From Vibrio methylphosphonaticus (GTDB lineage: Bacteria; Pseudomonadota; Gammaproteobacteria; Enterobacterales; Vibrionaceae): a stretch of 64,000 nt of DNA. The stretch spans positions 80,913 to 144,912 of the forward strand of contig NZ_JAMKMS010000014.1 of the NCBI RefSeq assembly GCF_023634655.1. The letters are read 5' to 3'. Numbering within the stretch: position 1 is the first letter of the stretch; each line of letters begins with the position of its first letter. Positions 45,569 through 55,039 of the stretch are shown piece by piece. A program made the position numbers and the translations under genes. The notes under the pieces are model-generated. The model made no database searches. It had not been told where the DNA came from and worked only from the letters and a program-made list of their open reading frames with translations.

Positions 45569-46677
45569 AGACAATTCAGATTGATGTTCGCAAGCAACTT
45601 TCAGCACATCAGTTTCATTTCCAAACTGAGCTTCCTGCAAAAGGTATTTCCGCTGTTTTTGGGCGATCTGGAGCGGGGAAGACCACGTTTATTAATCTGC
45701 TTTGCGGATTAACTCCCCCTGACAGCGGCAATATCACCGTTCAGAACACGGTCCTATTTTGTTCTAAACAACAGGTGGATATTCCAATTGAAAAACGAAA
45801 GATCGGTTACGTATTTCAAGATGCTCGCCTCTTTCCTCATATGAAAGTAAGACGCAACTTATGTTACGGTGTCACTAACTTTGAGCAAGCACATTTTGAT
45901 GAGGTGCTCTCGCTGTTATCTATCGGTGAATTGCTAGAGCGGTATCCATCAGAATTATCTGGAGGGGAAAAGCAACGTGTGGCTATTGGTAGGGCTTTAT
46001 TGAGTAAACCGGACTTATTGTTGATGGATGAACCCTTAGCGTCATTGGATTTACCACGCAAGCGCGAAGTGATGCCTTATCTTGAACGGCTATCGAACAG
46101 CATTGATATTCCGATCATTTATGTTACCCATAGTTTGAATGAAATACTTCGACTGGCTCAGCATCTCATCGTGATTGAGCAAGGCGAAATTGTTGAGTCT
46201 GGGTCAATTGAAAAAGTATGGCGTTCACCGTCAATGCAGGCATGGCAATCTTTTTCTGATAAAAGTGCTTTATTTAAAGGCAAGATTATTGAACAAAGCC
46301 AATGTTATGCGTTGACTAAGATAGCGCTTAATTCACACAGCTATTTGTGGGTGCAACATACTGATGGTGAAATAGGTGAGTTGGTTCGGCTACGCGTGAG
46401 AGCCAGTGATGTATCCATTGCACTTGAGCGGCCTACCAAGACATCGATACGTAATATCCTCGCCTGTGATATTAAATCTATTAGTATGGGGGCGCATGGC
46501 AGTTCGACACAAAGTGTTGAAGTTGTATTGGGCTTAGGAGAGGATTCCGAACTTGTAGCTGTAGTGACTCACTGGGCGGCTGAAGAGTTAGAGTTAATGG
46601 TTGGACAGCGCGTATACGCTCAAATAAAGGGAGTGAGTGTCGCTCAGCGTGACGTGGCACTAGACCCACATCTTTAA
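45565..46677 (+). CDS. modC: Molybdate ABC transporter, ATP-binding protein
   Basis: The 370-residue ATPase starts at TTG 45565, overlapping the modB stop as TTGA, with AGGGG nine bases upstream. Walker A is FGRSGAGKTT near 31, the signature LSGGEKQR near 131, Walker B LLLMDEPLASLD near 155, and the switch His in VTHS. Residues 295-365 form the molybdate-binding (MOP) regulatory domain, with LRVRASDVSIALERP. It powers molybdate import. Confidence 0.95.
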   Translation: MKTIQIDVRKQLSAHQFHFQTELPAKGISAVFGRSGAGKTTFINLLCGLTPPDSGNITVQNTVLFCSKQQVDIPIEKRKIGYVFQDARLFPHMKVRRNLCYGVTNFEQAHFDEVLSLLSIGELLERYPSELSGGEKQRVAIGRALLSKPDLLLMDEPLASLDLPRKREVMPYLERLSNSIDIPIIYVTHSLNEILRLAQHLIVIEQGEIVESGSIEKVWRSPSMQAWQSFSDKSALFKGKIIEQSQCYALTKIALNSHSYLWVQHTDGEIGELVRLRVRASDVSIALERPTKTSIRNILACDIKSISMGAHGSSTQSVEVVLGLGEDSELVAVVTHWAAEELELMVGQRVYAQIKGVSVAQRDVALDPHL

Positions 46678-46691
46678 TTTAAATTAGGGAT

Positions 46692-46717
46692 AAAAAAGGC
46701 ACTAATTGCTAGTGCCT
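46692..46717 (-). terminator. Terminator between modC and a convergent gene
   Basis: AGGCACTA pairs with TAGTGCCT around ATTGC. The A run on its left is a U tract for leftward transcription; no T run follows on the right. Confidence 0.7.
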
Positions 46718-46771
46718 GATCACGTTGTTGTTCGTTGACTAAGAGTTCAATACTCTTTCTTCAAGTAACAC

Positions 46772-47209
46772 TTATTTTTCGAAGACTTCTTTGAATTCAC
46801 GCTTCAAAATAGGGTCACGACGTGCTTTTTTGATTTGTTTAACCATATCTTTGATACAGTTATGCAGAACTTTATCAATTAGGTTAGCACGGTAGTCTTC
46901 TTTTTCTTCGTCGCTCATGTCCTTTGGAAGATCCATTGATGCGAACTCTTCCATAGTGTTTACACCTGCAAACCCTTGGCTCACAGAGATTAGACCATGG
47001 AACTGTTCGAAGTTATCAAGAATGTTCTGAGCACTTCCTGGTAGCGAGTCCCATGCCTCACGAACCGCTTCTTCTGTCACTTCATGGATTGATACAATCA
47101 TGTTGTGCAGCGCTTCTGGTACTTCATCAAACTCGATGACTTTGCGCAATTCAGGTGAGATGGTGGTTAGATCTACGGTTGTTGTTTCGGTGTTTTGAGT
47201 ATCAGACAT
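46772..47209 (-). CDS. Conserved Vibrio protein, DUF3069-like
   Basis: The 145-residue protein is acidic and all-helical in look, with no signal peptide or membrane segment. EFDEVPEALHNMIVSIHEVTEEAVREAW and MSDEEKEDYRANLIDKVLHNCIKDMVKQ resemble the DUF3069 family, which I recall from Vibrio genomes; this is recognition by memory. Function is unknown. AGAGATAGCC upstream is a weak ribosome site. Confidence 0.75.
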   Translation of the reverse strand: MSDTQNTETTTVDLTTISPELRKVIEFDEVPEALHNMIVSIHEVTEEAVREAWDSLPGSAQNILDNFEQFHGLISVSQGFAGVNTMEEFASMDLPKDMSDEEKEDYRANLIDKVLHNCIKDMVKQIKKARRDPILKREFKEVFEK

Positions 47210-47423
47210 ACGGCTATCTCTTCTGAAAAATGTTCGCCTATCCTAAAAAAGGCAGGATAAAAGTCAATAATAAACTGTGTCGCAAAAAAAATCCTCGTTT
47301 TAATGCGAATTTCCAAACTCGCCAGCTAAATCATATGGAAAGTATGGGCTTAAATGAATATTGTTCTATTATGTGTTATATCTTATGTATAGTTAGAAAG
47401 TTTAGTTTTTTACAGGGATAACT

Positions 47424-48407
47424 ATGATCTCGATAGACTCTTCAATGAGAATTCTCTTGGTTGACGATGCGCAATTGGAGCGTATGCAGCTGCAGATTAG
47501 GTTAAAACAGTTAGGGCATGAAGTCGAAACAGCAGCAAGTGGCAAAGAAGCACTCGCGTTATATCCCAATTTTGACCCTGAACTTGTGCTGTTGGATATC
47601 TCCATGCCAGAAATGGATGGGTTTGAAGTTGCAGCCAAGATACGGGAAAGTTACCTAGAAGACTGGATTCCTATCATTTTCTTAAGTAGTCACGATGAGC
47701 CTGAGATGATTGCAAAAGCGATTCAGGCGGGTGGTGATGACTACCTCGTCAAACCTGTAGACAAAATCGTGTTGCAATCTAAGCTGATTGCGATGCAAAG
47801 AATTGCCCATATGCGTCGCGAGCTTAAACAGGCAAGTGCTCAGCTTGAGGAAGCCAACAAGGCACTCCAACATCAAGCAAACGAAGATGGTTTGACGAAG
47901 CTCTTTAACCGTCGGTACATGGACCAAAAGCTACTTGATTTGGTACAGTGGCATGGGCGCCACCAGGTGCCGTTATCTGTTATTTTGATGGATGTCGATC
48001 ACTTTAAAGCGTACAACGACAATTATGGTCATACACAAGGTGATCAGTGCCTAATTGACCTCGCTCAATTTCTCGATGTTATGTTTATTCGAAGTGGTGA
48101 ATACGTTGGACGCTACGGTGGAGAAGAGTTTGTCATCTTCATGAGTAACTGTGATCTTTTGGAAGCAGAAGCGCATGCGTTGAGAGTAAAAGAGGGCGTT
48201 AGTGCTTTGAATATTCGTCATGCTTATTCTTCTACCGCTGAACATGTGACATTGTCACTTGGTGTCATTAGCTTGGTTCCTCAAGGTACCGAATCAATAA
48301 CTTACTTGTATGAAAGCGCTGACAAGCTCTTGTATGAAGCGAAACGTAGTGGTAGGAATAGGTATGCTTTGCCTATCGAGCGAGACTTAACGCCTTCTAT
48401 CACTTAA
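47424..48407 (+). CDS. Response regulator-GGDEF diguanylate cyclase
   Basis: The 327-residue protein fuses a receiver (RILLVDDAQLERMQ; phospho-Asp in VLLDISMPEMDG near 58; Lys in YLVKPVDK near 110) through a coiled coil (ELKQASAQLEEANKALQHQ) to a GGDEF domain with EDGLTKLFNRRYMDQK and the active GGEEF variant near 233. The residues five before it are RSGE, so the inhibitory RxxD site is degraded. It should make cyclic di-GMP on phosphorylation. AGGGA precedes the ATG. No kinase is adjacent. Confidence 0.93.
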   Translation: MISIDSSMRILLVDDAQLERMQLQIRLKQLGHEVETAASGKEALALYPNFDPELVLLDISMPEMDGFEVAAKIRESYLEDWIPIIFLSSHDEPEMIAKAIQAGGDDYLVKPVDKIVLQSKLIAMQRIAHMRRELKQASAQLEEANKALQHQANEDGLTKLFNRRYMDQKLLDLVQWHGRHQVPLSVILMDVDHFKAYNDNYGHTQGDQCLIDLAQFLDVMFIRSGEYVGRYGGEEFVIFMSNCDLLEAEAHALRVKEGVSALNIRHAYSSTAEHVTLSLGVISLVPQGTESITYLYESADKLLYEAKRSGRNRYALPIERDLTPSIT

Positions 48408-48602
48408 AATCTTTGCTCCAGAATAAGGAGCGCCATCGCGTGCGTTTTTTACCGCAATATCTCACTGTTTAAGGTTTTGATTGTTGTAATAGTTCAGCTT
48501 GTGATGGTTATAATATTGAATTGAGTACAGATTTAATTATCTGACCATACGTTATCGCTGACTTCGATAGTCAGCAACTTATTTACACTCTAAGAGGTTT
48601 GA

Positions 48603-49577
48603 GTGCGCAATTTCCCTTCATTTTTACCATGGTTAGCCTTATGTTTTGCCTGCACTCAGACTCACGCCGACCCACGTTATGCGAGCATATTTGAAGACAG
48701 CTTTGCGGGAGCGATTATTCTTACAGATAGTGATGCGTTAACGCTCGGTGTTAAAGCTTTTGACCCCAATGACTGGCTTAATATCAATAACGACAATATT
48801 GGTTCTCAGGATGCCCTTGATCTAAGAAAGAATATTGGTGTCTCCGCATTGCCGTTTACCTTCGAACTCGAAGGTAACGATATAATGAAGCAGCGAGCAG
48901 TCCTAAGGTTTTCAGCCCTTCGTGCGGAAGGGGATGTTGTTGATATCCCAAACCAACCGACTGATCTGCATAAAGAAACAATATATGGGGTGTTTACTGG
49001 CTACGAACAAAATATCCACTTTGCGAAACATTGGAGTTTTGAAACCGGGATAGGCATGCATTTGCAATATTACGTTAGTGATTACGATTTTAACTCTAGC
49101 GTGTCTCAAGAAAACCTTCAGCCACTCATCGATGGACAATTAGTTAATACCGACGCTTGGGCGGCTACAATACAACCTAAAGTTGGGTTTGTGTATTCAG
49201 CGCCAAGAACTTGGGGGCACGTTAAGTATAACTCGACCTTTAACTATTTTTCTGGCGTAGGTTGGGGAAATGCAAATAACGGAGATGTTGGTACTCCAGA
49301 AGGTTGGTATTGGTCTAATGAAGCGAAGTTTTTCTATGACGTAACCGATTGGGGGCGTTCTGTTCAAACCCTCTATTCAAGCGTTAGACGTGTTGATGTA
49401 GGTGGTGATACCGTGGGTCCAATAGGTGCACAGTATTATTATGAAGGTACGGTTGGATGGCTAATGACGCCGCCTTTTGATATTCAATTCGTCGATAACA
49501 TCGGAATAGGGTTGAGTATCAATTATGGTAGTGCGCTAAAAGGTGGAAGTTTGGTGTTGTTCTTTAATCAAGACTAA
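48603..49577 (+). CDS. Exported, probably outer-membrane, hypothetical protein
   Basis: The start is GTG 48603, preceded by AGAGG. A signal peptide ends near QTHA. The mature protein of about 300 residues is rich in aromatic residues and in alternating strand-like segments, such as GKHWSFETGIGMHLQYYV-type stretches and IQPKVGFVYSAPRTWGHVKY, so an outer-membrane barrel is likely. The C-terminus GGSLVLFFNQD lacks a final Phe. I do not recognise the family. Confidence 0.7.
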   Translation: MRNFPSFLPWLALCFACTQTHADPRYASIFEDSFAGAIILTDSDALTLGVKAFDPNDWLNINNDNIGSQDALDLRKNIGVSALPFTFELEGNDIMKQRAVLRFSALRAEGDVVDIPNQPTDLHKETIYGVFTGYEQNIHFAKHWSFETGIGMHLQYYVSDYDFNSSVSQENLQPLIDGQLVNTDAWAATIQPKVGFVYSAPRTWGHVKYNSTFNYFSGVGWGNANNGDVGTPEGWYWSNEAKFFYDVTDWGRSVQTLYSSVRRVDVGGDTVGPIGAQYYYEGTVGWLMTPPFDIQFVDNIGIGLSINYGSALKGGSLVLFFNQD

Positions 49578-49710
49578 CTTGATTCTTGATGGTAGATCCC
49601 AGTGACCCCAGGAATGAGAGATTAGCTTGTGAGCGTGGTTGACCGTTCATACTCAATCACTTTCTCTCAGTTGTTCTCATGGGGTTGGTTGTAAAAATGT
49701 TTTGGTATGG

Positions 49711-50949
49711 CTATATCATGGTATGAACGCGGTTTCTTCCAAGCTCTTTTGCTTTGTACAAAGCTTTGTCTGCTGTTTTAAGCACTTGCTCCGGTTTATT
49801 GGTGTTTTTGCTATCTGAAACACCAATACTAACGGTAATGCTTACCGTTGAACTGTCATTTTCTTTACTGCGACGCTGAGCCCCCGCTTTATTGTTTTTT
49901 GGACGCTGATCATTGTCTCGAATAACCATTTTATAGTGCTCAATTTCGTTTCTAAGCTCTTCTAAGAAAGACTTACTTTCTTTGGCGGTCTTTCCTTTGA
50001 AAAGAATCGTGAACTCTTCTCCACCGTAGCGGTAGACTTTGGCGTTTCCGCCAGTATTCGCCATTCTTGAGGCGACCAGCTTAAGGACGTCATCGCCAGT
50101 TTCATGTCCATAAGTGTCGTTGAACTTTTTAAAATGATCGACATCAAGCATCGCAATAGTGAATTTTCGCCCTAAGTGCTTCATATCCATTTCGAGCGCT
50201 CGACGACCTGGAATATTGGTTAATCTATCGTTAAATGCCATTTGGTGGCTTGCTGAAATTACGTAGATGATGACCAAAATACCTGCAAGTGAAAATAAGG
50301 TACTTGAGACGTAAGGCAGATGGAAAAAAATGAATGTAGTACTGCTAAGTAAAATGCAGGTATAAACAACAGCGTCAACGGGGCGATTATAGTTAAGAAC
50401 AAAAATGCCTGTCGCGCCTGTCATTGCGATGCAATACAGAATTAAGAGAATGGGCAGTCGCGATATAGAGGGTACCGAAAAAAGAAGGTCCTCTTCGAAG
50501 CCACTAAACCCACCTGTGTAAAAGTGAGCCAAAATAAGGTACGTCCAACCTAAGAAGCTGACCATTATGCCAGTGAAAATATACATTCCACGGTTAAAAA
50601 CGCCGGTATCAGGGAAAAGAAACGCAAGGCAACATGATACGGGTAGCAGCAGCGCCAGAAGCGATAGCTCGAGTAAGGTGGTGCCACTAGAAATTGAAGT
50701 TTGTAAACGGTGTTGAATGACTAAGTACGCAATAAGCATGGCGATTGAAACCATAGCAATGCGAGATTGTTTGAAGCTGTGGCTTAAAGCGAGGGCTGTA
50801 CCAAAAAGAATATATGGAAGATTGATCGTGAACCCAGAGTTAGCTTGCGTAGCTTCAATTATGTGGTTCATTCCAAACAGTACGCCGATAATCAATACGA
50901 CAGGAATAAACAGTCTGAACAAGTTTGAACTAGCAAAGGATGTCGACAT
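49711..50949 (-). CDS. Membrane-bound GGDEF diguanylate cyclase
   Basis: The 412-residue protein has seven or eight membrane helices in its first 230 residues and then a GGDEF domain: NDRLTNIPGRRALE near 240, and GGEEF near 305 in VYRYGGEEFTILF. No Arg is in the inhibitory-site position five residues before, so feedback control is probably lost. A charged insert (RPKNNKAGAQRRSKENDS) interrupts the domain before TVSITVSIGVSD. It should make cyclic di-GMP in response to a membrane or small-ligand signal. Confidence 0.9.
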   Translation of the reverse strand: MSTSFASSNLFRLFIPVVLIIGVLFGMNHIIEATQANSGFTINLPYILFGTALALSHSFKQSRIAMVSIAMLIAYLVIQHRLQTSISSGTTLLELSLLALLLPVSCCLAFLFPDTGVFNRGMYIFTGIMVSFLGWTYLILAHFYTGGFSGFEEDLLFSVPSISRLPILLILYCIAMTGATGIFVLNYNRPVDAVVYTCILLSSTTFIFFHLPYVSSTLFSLAGILVIIYVISASHQMAFNDRLTNIPGRRALEMDMKHLGRKFTIAMLDVDHFKKFNDTYGHETGDDVLKLVASRMANTGGNAKVYRYGGEEFTILFKGKTAKESKSFLEELRNEIEHYKMVIRDNDQRPKNNKAGAQRRSKENDSSTVSITVSIGVSDSKNTNKPEQVLKTADKALYKAKELGRNRVHTMI

Positions 50950-51336
50950 TAACGGTACGGCTCAAAGACTTATTAATAAATATAGTTATGATAAGTAGCA
51001 TACGGTAATTTGATGTTTTGCCAAGCGTTTTGTTAATGATAGTTCCGAAAGTATGGCGTTTAACGTGGATTGATGATAACACATGCATATTACTTAGCTA
51101 GCTGGCATTAATATGACGAGTAATCGCATCTTATAACAGTAACGTGGTTGACCAACCCATTAATACTAGACACCATTAGGCTAACGTCGCGAGACTTTTG
51201 AGACTGTGACTAGGTTAAGGCATCGGGTTTCAGTATCATTAATACTACTTTATTAGGTTTTGTTTACATAGTTCCAACGCAGCGTCAGTTTTGTATTCGA
51301 ACTGAACGTAGTTTGGACAAAGAAGAAGGGAATAAA
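50950..51336. other. Gene-free divergent intergenic region
   Basis: This 387-bp AT-rich stretch should contain promoters for the leftward diguanylate cyclase and the rightward HlyU-family gene. I see no clear operator, repeat or structured RNA. Confidence 0.5.
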
Positions 51337-51612
51337 ATGGGATTTTTTTCAAAGCTATTTGGTGGCAAAAGCCAAGACGAAGTTAAAACCGTTGAGCCGG
51401 TTGAGTACAAGGGTTTTTTGGTTTACCAAGAAGCGCTCGCAGAGGGTGGGCAATATCGAGTTGCGGGTAGAATAACCAAGCAATTCGGCGATGAAGAAAA
51501 GACCCACCGATTCATCCGTTCTGACGTATTAGGTAACGAAGGGGATGCTAATGAATTGATGCTAAAAAAAGCACAAATGTTCATTGACCAAATGGGTGAC
51601 AACATCTTTTAA
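51337..51612 (+). CDS. HlyU family protein
   Basis: The 91-residue protein starts at ATG 51337 with GAAGGGA upstream and reads MGFFSKLFGGKSQDE, then YKGFLVYQEALAEGGQYRVAGRI and HRFIRSDVLGNEGDANELM. This is the small HlyU-family domain of Pfam, which differs from the ArsR-type activator HlyU of V. cholerae despite the name. Function is unclear. A frame starting at 51313 is rejected for lack of a ribosome site. Confidence 0.82.
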   Translation: MGFFSKLFGGKSQDEVKTVEPVEYKGFLVYQEALAEGGQYRVAGRITKQFGDEEKTHRFIRSDVLGNEGDANELMLKKAQMFIDQMGDNIF

Positions 51613-51933
51613 CATGCAATGGTTGTCATTTGTTCTTCTGGAAAGACCAGTTTGAGTTTCTTTAATTAATTGATGTTGGTCATCTGCTTACAGGTAAAAT
51701 TGTCATAACATGACCTATCTACCTGATCTTTTCCTGTAAAAGCTTAAAATCAAACAGGTATGACCTCTAAAGCTCATAACAAATGTAGTTTTTTTACTGA
51801 AAAAGATTGTTTAATTTTCCTTACTTTCAGTTATATGTAATGAAATATAGTCTTTTTCTTACAAAACACTTGATGTTATGCAGTTGGTTGGTTAAAAAAG
51901 AATAATCATTGTGCCAATAGTTAAGGAACAGCT
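51613..51933. other. Leader region upstream of pntA
   Basis: This 321-bp region contains nested inverted repeats (51691-51725) and a further CAGGTATGACC at 51755-51765, and then an AT-rich zone up to the ATG of pntA, which follows TAAGGAACAG. No short gene is convincing. Confidence 0.6.
51691..51725. promoter_or_regulatory. Nested inverted repeat upstream of pntA
   Basis: Outer arms CAGGTA (51691-51696) and TACCTG (51720-51725) enclose inner arms GTCAT (51702-51706) and ATGAC (51710-51714), spaced symmetrically by five bases on each side. Both halves recur fused as CAGGTATGACC about 30 bp later. It may be a protein-binding site or an RNA element. Confidence 0.5.
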
Positions 51934-53472
51934 ATGCAAATTGGTGTGCCAAAAGAAACCCTCGCAGGTGAAACGCGAGTTGCTGCAACACCTAAATCGG
52001 TCGAGCAGCTTTTAAAGTTGGGATTTGACGTCTCAATAGAATCACAAGCAGGTTCGCTCGCGAGCTTTGACGATACCGCTTATGTCGCCGCAGGCGCAAA
52101 TATAGTCACAACCGAAGAGGTTTGGAACTCAGAGCTTATCTTTAAAGTTAATGCGCCAACAGATGAAGAAATTGCATTACTCAACGATGGGGCAAGTCTA
52201 ATCAGTTTTGTGTGGCCTGCACAAAACCCTGAGTTGATGGAAAAACTATCGAGTAAGAACATCAATGTTATGGCTATGGACGCGGTTCCTCGAATTTCCC
52301 GCGCACAAGCACTTGATGCATTAAGCTCAATGGCAAATATTGCTGGTTATCGTGCTGTTGTTGAAGCTGCTCATGAATTTGGTCGATTCTTTACGGGCCA
52401 AATCACTGCTGCAGGTAAAGTTCCACCGGCAAAAGTACTTGTTGCTGGTGCTGGTGTTGCCGGACTTGCTGCGATCGGTGCTGCTGGTAGCTTGGGCGCC
52501 ATTGTTCGATCTTTCGATGTTCGACCTGAAGTAAAAGAGCAAGTTGAATCGATGGGTGCTGAGTTTCTTGAAGTCGATTTCAAAGAAAACTCTGGTTCTG
52601 GTGACGGCTATGCCAAAGAAATGTCGGATGAGTTCAACAAGAAAGCGGCTGAGCTTTATGCTGAGCAAGCTAAAGATGTTGACATTATCATTACTACCGC
52701 CCTCATTCCCGGCCGTCCTGCGCCAACATTGATAACTAAAGAAATGGTTGATTCAATGAAAGCAGGAAGTGTCATTGTTGATCTAGCTGCGGCTAATGGC
52801 GGTAACTGTGAATACAGTGTCGCAGATCAAGTGGTGACAACACCAAATGGCGTGAAAGTCATTGGTTATACTGACATGGTTGGCCGTCTACCTACACAGT
52901 CTTCTCAACTTTATGCGACAAACATAGTCAACCTAACCAAATTGCTGAGCAAGGAAAAAGATGGCAACATCGATATTGATTTTGACGATGTTGTGTTGCG
53001 TGGTGTAACAGTTGTTAAAGAGGGCGAAGTCACTTGGCCTGCGCCACCAATCCAGGTTTCTGCTCAGCCAGCAGCACCTAAAGCGGCGCCAGTTAAACCA
53101 GCAGAAAAAGTCGAAGAACCGACGTCCCCAGTTAAAAAGTTCGCCGGTCTAGCGGTTGGCCTTGGCGCGTTTGCTTGGGTTGCATCGGTTGCTCCCGCTG
53201 CGTTTTTGTCTCACTTTACGGTATTTATTCTCGCGTGTGTCGTTGGGTATTACGTGGTTTGGAACGTTTCACATGCATTACATACACCGTTAATGTCTGT
53301 AACCAATGCTATTTCCGGCATCATTGTAGTGGGTGCATTGTTACAGATTGGACAAGGTAATGGAGCCGTAACTGTGCTCGCGTTTATCGCTGTTCTCATT
53401 GCAAGCATTAACATATTTGGTGGCTTCACTGTTACCAAACGTATGCTTGAAATGTTCCGTAAAGACAAATAG
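51934..53472 (+). CDS. pntA: NAD(P) transhydrogenase, alpha subunit
   Basis: The 512-residue protein has the NAD(H)-binding domain I (MQIGVPKETLAGETRVAATP at the start; GAGVAGLAAIGAAGSLGA near 172) and then a Pro/Ala-rich linker and four membrane helices near 400-510. With PntB it uses the proton gradient to reduce NADP+ with NADH at the inner membrane. It is the two-subunit PntAB form, with pntB starting 8 bp later. Confidence 0.96.
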   Translation: MQIGVPKETLAGETRVAATPKSVEQLLKLGFDVSIESQAGSLASFDDTAYVAAGANIVTTEEVWNSELIFKVNAPTDEEIALLNDGASLISFVWPAQNPELMEKLSSKNINVMAMDAVPRISRAQALDALSSMANIAGYRAVVEAAHEFGRFFTGQITAAGKVPPAKVLVAGAGVAGLAAIGAAGSLGAIVRSFDVRPEVKEQVESMGAEFLEVDFKENSGSGDGYAKEMSDEFNKKAAELYAEQAKDVDIIITTALIPGRPAPTLITKEMVDSMKAGSVIVDLAAANGGNCEYSVADQVVTTPNGVKVIGYTDMVGRLPTQSSQLYATNIVNLTKLLSKEKDGNIDIDFDDVVLRGVTVVKEGEVTWPAPPIQVSAQPAAPKAAPVKPAEKVEEPTSPVKKFAGLAVGLGAFAWVASVAPAAFLSHFTVFILACVVGYYVVWNVSHALHTPLMSVTNAISGIIVVGALLQIGQGNGAVTVLAFIAVLIASINIFGGFTVTKRMLEMFRKDK

Positions 53473-53480
53473 GAGGCGAC

Positions 53481-54875
53481 ATGTCTGCAGGATTAGTACA
53501 GGCCGCTTATATTGTCGCGGCATTATTTTTTATCATGAGTTTAGCCGGTCTTTCGAAGCAAGAATCTGCTCGCTCAGGTAACTACTACGGCATAACGGGG
53601 ATGACTATCGCACTGATTGCGACGATCTTTAGCCCTGACGCTCAAGGGTTTGCTTGGGTGATCATCGCAATGGCAATTGGTGGCGCAATTGGTATTTTCT
53701 ACGCTAAGAAAGTAGAAATGACGGAAATGCCAGAATTGGTGGCGATTCTTCATAGCTTTGTTGGCCTTGCGGCGGTTTTAGTTGGCTACAACAGCTATTT
53801 AGAGCCCCCGGTAGCGATTTCAACCGATTTGGCTGAAATGCACGCTGAACATGTGATTCACTTAGTTGAAGTCTTCTTAGGCGTGTTTATTGGTGCCGTA
53901 ACGTTTACCGGCTCTATTGTTGCTTTTTGTAAGTTACGTGGAGTGATTTCTTCGTCCCCGCTAAATATTCCTCACAAGCATAAATGGAACTTGGCAGCGA
54001 TTGTCGTCTCAACGCTGCTTTTGGTCTATTTCGTAAAAGCAGACGGCAGTATGTTTGCACTTCTTGTTATGACGTTGATAGCGTTTGCATTTGGTTATCA
54101 CCTAGTGGCTTCCATCGGTGGTGCCGATATGCCCGTAGTCGTTTCAATGCTGAATTCATATTCTGGTTGGGCAGCAGCAGCGGCAGGTTTCATGCTTGCT
54201 AATGATCTACTGATTGTTACTGGTGCCTTAGTGGGTTCTTCTGGTGCGATTCTGTCTTACATTATGTGTAAAGCGATGAACCGTTCGTTTATTAGTGTTA
54301 TTGCCGGTGGCTTTGGTCAAACGGTGGTTATTTCTGATGATCAAGAGCAAGGTGAACACCGCGAAACAACGGCAGAAGACGTTGCTGAAATGCTTAAAGA
54401 CAGCAAATCAGTCATCATCACTCCAGGGTATGGTATGGCAGTGGCTCAAGCTCAGTATCCTGTTCATGAAATTACTGAGAAGCTTCGTGCTCAAGGGATC
54501 GATGTGCGTTTTGGCATTCACCCTGTAGCGGGCCGTCTTCCTGGACACATGAATGTTCTACTTGCTGAAGCGAAAGTTCCGTACGATATTGTTCTCGAAA
54601 TGGACGAGCTAAACGACGACTTCCCTGAAACTGACACGGTATTGGTTATTGGAGCGAATGACACGGTAAACCCTGCGGCGCTAGAAGATCCAAATAGCCC
54701 AATTGCTGGAATGCCAGTACTTGAAGTTTGGAATGCGAAGAACGTAATTGTGTTCAAACGCTCAATGAATACTGGTTATGCTGGTGTTCAAAACCCACTT
54801 TTCTTTAAAGAAAACACATCAATGCTATTTGGTGATGCTAAAGAAAGTGTTGACGCGATTTCAAAAGCACTTTGA
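53481..54875 (+). CDS. pntB: NAD(P) transhydrogenase, beta subunit
   Basis: The 464-residue protein has eight or nine membrane helices (residues 1-265) and then the NADP(H)-binding domain III with ITPGYGMAVAQAQYPVHEI near 313, RFGIHPVAGRLPGHMNVLLAEA and VIGANDTVNPAA. AGGAGG precedes the ATG. A terminator follows, closing the pntAB operon. Confidence 0.96.
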   Translation: MSAGLVQAAYIVAALFFIMSLAGLSKQESARSGNYYGITGMTIALIATIFSPDAQGFAWVIIAMAIGGAIGIFYAKKVEMTEMPELVAILHSFVGLAAVLVGYNSYLEPPVAISTDLAEMHAEHVIHLVEVFLGVFIGAVTFTGSIVAFCKLRGVISSSPLNIPHKHKWNLAAIVVSTLLLVYFVKADGSMFALLVMTLIAFAFGYHLVASIGGADMPVVVSMLNSYSGWAAAAAGFMLANDLLIVTGALVGSSGAILSYIMCKAMNRSFISVIAGGFGQTVVISDDQEQGEHRETTAEDVAEMLKDSKSVIITPGYGMAVAQAQYPVHEITEKLRAQGIDVRFGIHPVAGRLPGHMNVLLAEAKVPYDIVLEMDELNDDFPETDTVLVIGANDTVNPAALEDPNSPIAGMPVLEVWNAKNVIVFKRSMNTGYAGVQNPLFFKENTSMLFGDAKESVDAISKAL

Positions 54876-54893
54876 TAAAGAGTGATTATCGAG

Positions 54894-54920
54894 AAAGCCA
54901 GCGAAAGCTGGCTTTTTTTT
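54894..54920 (+). terminator. Terminator of pntAB
   Basis: AAAGCCAGC pairs with GCTGGCTTT around a GAAA tetraloop, followed by a T run. Confidence 0.93.
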
Positions 54921-54968
54921 CGCCTATTTACACGATAAACACATTATTAACAGAATATTTGCGTGCAC

Positions 54969-54985
54969 TTGGCGTGAATCTTGCC
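54969..54985 (+). promoter_or_regulatory. Possible sigma-54 promoter upstream of the vxrA-like gene
   Basis: TTGGCGTGAATCTTGCC has GG at 54971-54972 and GC at 54983-54984 with the exact 10-bp gap. It differs from the consensus at two bases between the elements. It would start a transcript about 45 bp before the vxrA start. No activator site or partner gene is apparent, so chance is possible. Confidence 0.4.
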
Positions 54986-55039
54986 GATAATATGTAAAAC
55001 TCTGTTGCAATCTCACCATGTAGAGACAAGATCAGCCCT

